Shown here in pieces: positions 63,498 through 64,000 of a DNA stretch of 64,000 bases. The position numbers and the translations under genes are program-made. The stretch comes from Sclerotiophoma versabilis. Its lineage: Eukaryota > Ascomycota > Dothideomycetes > Pleosporales > Didymellaceae. The notes beneath the pieces were generated by a model. That model did no database searches. It was given only the letters and a program-made list of their open reading frames with translations, and had not been told where the DNA came from. The stretch lies in NCBI GenBank assembly GCA_012274445.1, contig JAAROD010000004.1, forward strand, positions 1,240,001-1,304,000, given 5' to 3'. The number at the start of each line of letters is the position of its first letter. Within the stretch, counting starts at the first letter, position 1.

Positions 63498-63992
63498 TTA
63501 CCTCCTGTTCTCGAACCTCCTTCTCCTCTCCACCTCGTACTGCTCTGCCTTCCTCTTCCTCTTCTCCTCTTCTCGGCTCAGGTTGGTGCCAACATCGTAA
63601 CCAGCCCGCTGCATCATGCCCCTCATGCTATCCCCCACCCTGCGCTTGACATACGCCATCTTGTAGTTACGGCGGTAGTAGTCAATCTTCTCGCTCAAGC
63701 TACCCTTGGGGCCCTCGTCAAAGTCAACGTCACGGTCCGGGAACTCCTTGTCAATCTTCGGTTGCTCGGGACGCAAGTGTAGAGGCAGTGTCGTGCCCTC
63801 CTTGATCTTGATGGCGCCGCCGGCAAGCGTTGCGTTGCGACGGGTTGTGGACTTGGTGTTGAGTTGAGTAGGGGGCTGGTAGCGGATCTTGCCATCAGGG
63901 CCCTTGATGTCCTTGAGCTTCAGCTCGCCCTTGACAACCTTGGAGAAGACCTCGTTGCTCTCTGGGGTAGGAAGGGCGCGGATGCGGATCAT
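63498..63992 (-). CDS. Small basic conserved-looking protein of unknown function
   Basis: This frame of 164 residues starts with ATG 63992 and ends with stop 63498. The start lies eight bases from the window edge, so an upstream exon cannot be excluded. The protein is highly charged, with many Lys, Arg and Glu, and no signal peptide or membrane helix. Stretches such as MIRIRALPTPESNEVFSKV, KDIKGPDGKIRYQPPTQLNT and SLSEKIDYYRRNYKMAYVKRR look like conserved eukaryotic protein. The C-terminus is a basic helix (SREEEKRKRKAEQYEVERR) suggesting RNA or ribosome contact. I do not recognise the family. Confidence 0.7.
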   Translation of the reverse strand: MIRIRALPTPESNEVFSKVVKGELKLKDIKGPDGKIRYQPPTQLNTKSTTRRNATLAGGAIKIKEGTTLPLHLRPEQPKIDKEFPDRDVDFDEGPKGSLSEKIDYYRRNYKMAYVKRRVGDSMRGMMQRAGYDVGTNLSREEEKRKRKAEQYEVERRRRFENRR

Positions 63993-64000
63993 TCGTCTGA

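Overview
The window is nuclear DNA of a filamentous ascomycete. The evidence is GT-AG introns of about 46-60 nt inside eukaryotic genes, a dispersed 5S rRNA gene with its own T-run, a HET-domain protein, a UstYa-type (DUF3328) protein, and Pezizomycotina-style versions of SRP54, ADE6, PHO89, UGO1, MIM1 and SHP1. Placement in Dothideomycetes/Pleosporales is a guess from overall gene style, not shown by the sequence. All introns and starts below were read by eye.

Left part, 1-15.4 kb, accessory in character. A UstYa-like oxidase gene (cut by the window edge) is divergent from a tiny secreted peptide gene with two Lys-Arg processing sites. A secreted M43 metalloprotease with nine introns follows. 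Next come an unusual one-chain fusion of a PLP-dependent ammonia-lyase and an M20 amidohydrolase, an MFS monocarboxylate-type transporter in the same orientation, a Ca3427-type periplasmic-binding-fold protein, and a divergent flavin monooxygenase. This is the region most likely to hold something undescribed: a possible ribosomal-peptide (RiPP, dikaritin-like) locus and an amino-acid-derivative catabolic pair.

Middle part, 16.5-34 kb, mostly housekeeping. SRP54 and RRP15 are head to head. Mitochondrial ferredoxin (YAH1 type) and UGO1 are head to head. After a 13-bp minisatellite come a HET-domain protein, FGAM synthase (ADE6) and the Na/Pi symporter PHO89, whose upstream region carries two GCACGTGC sites.

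Right part, 34-64 kb. A gene-poor 4-kb stretch leads to an AT-hook protein, a multi-pass CAP10/GT90 glycosyltransferase, a membrane-anchored protein with a pepsin-like fold lacking the catalytic motifs, a poorly resolved lineage-specific gene, the 5S rRNA gene, a Pro-Ala repeat wall-type protein, CFD1, a large disordered nuclear protein, a DUF3405 Golgi-type protein, SHP1 (p47) head to head with MIM1, and a small basic protein reaching the right edge.

Mitochondrial biogenesis (ferredoxin, UGO1, MIM1), Fe-S assembly (ferredoxin, CFD1) and the secretory system (SRP54, CAP10, DUF3405) are all represented, but apart from the head-to-head pairs nothing suggests operon-like grouping.
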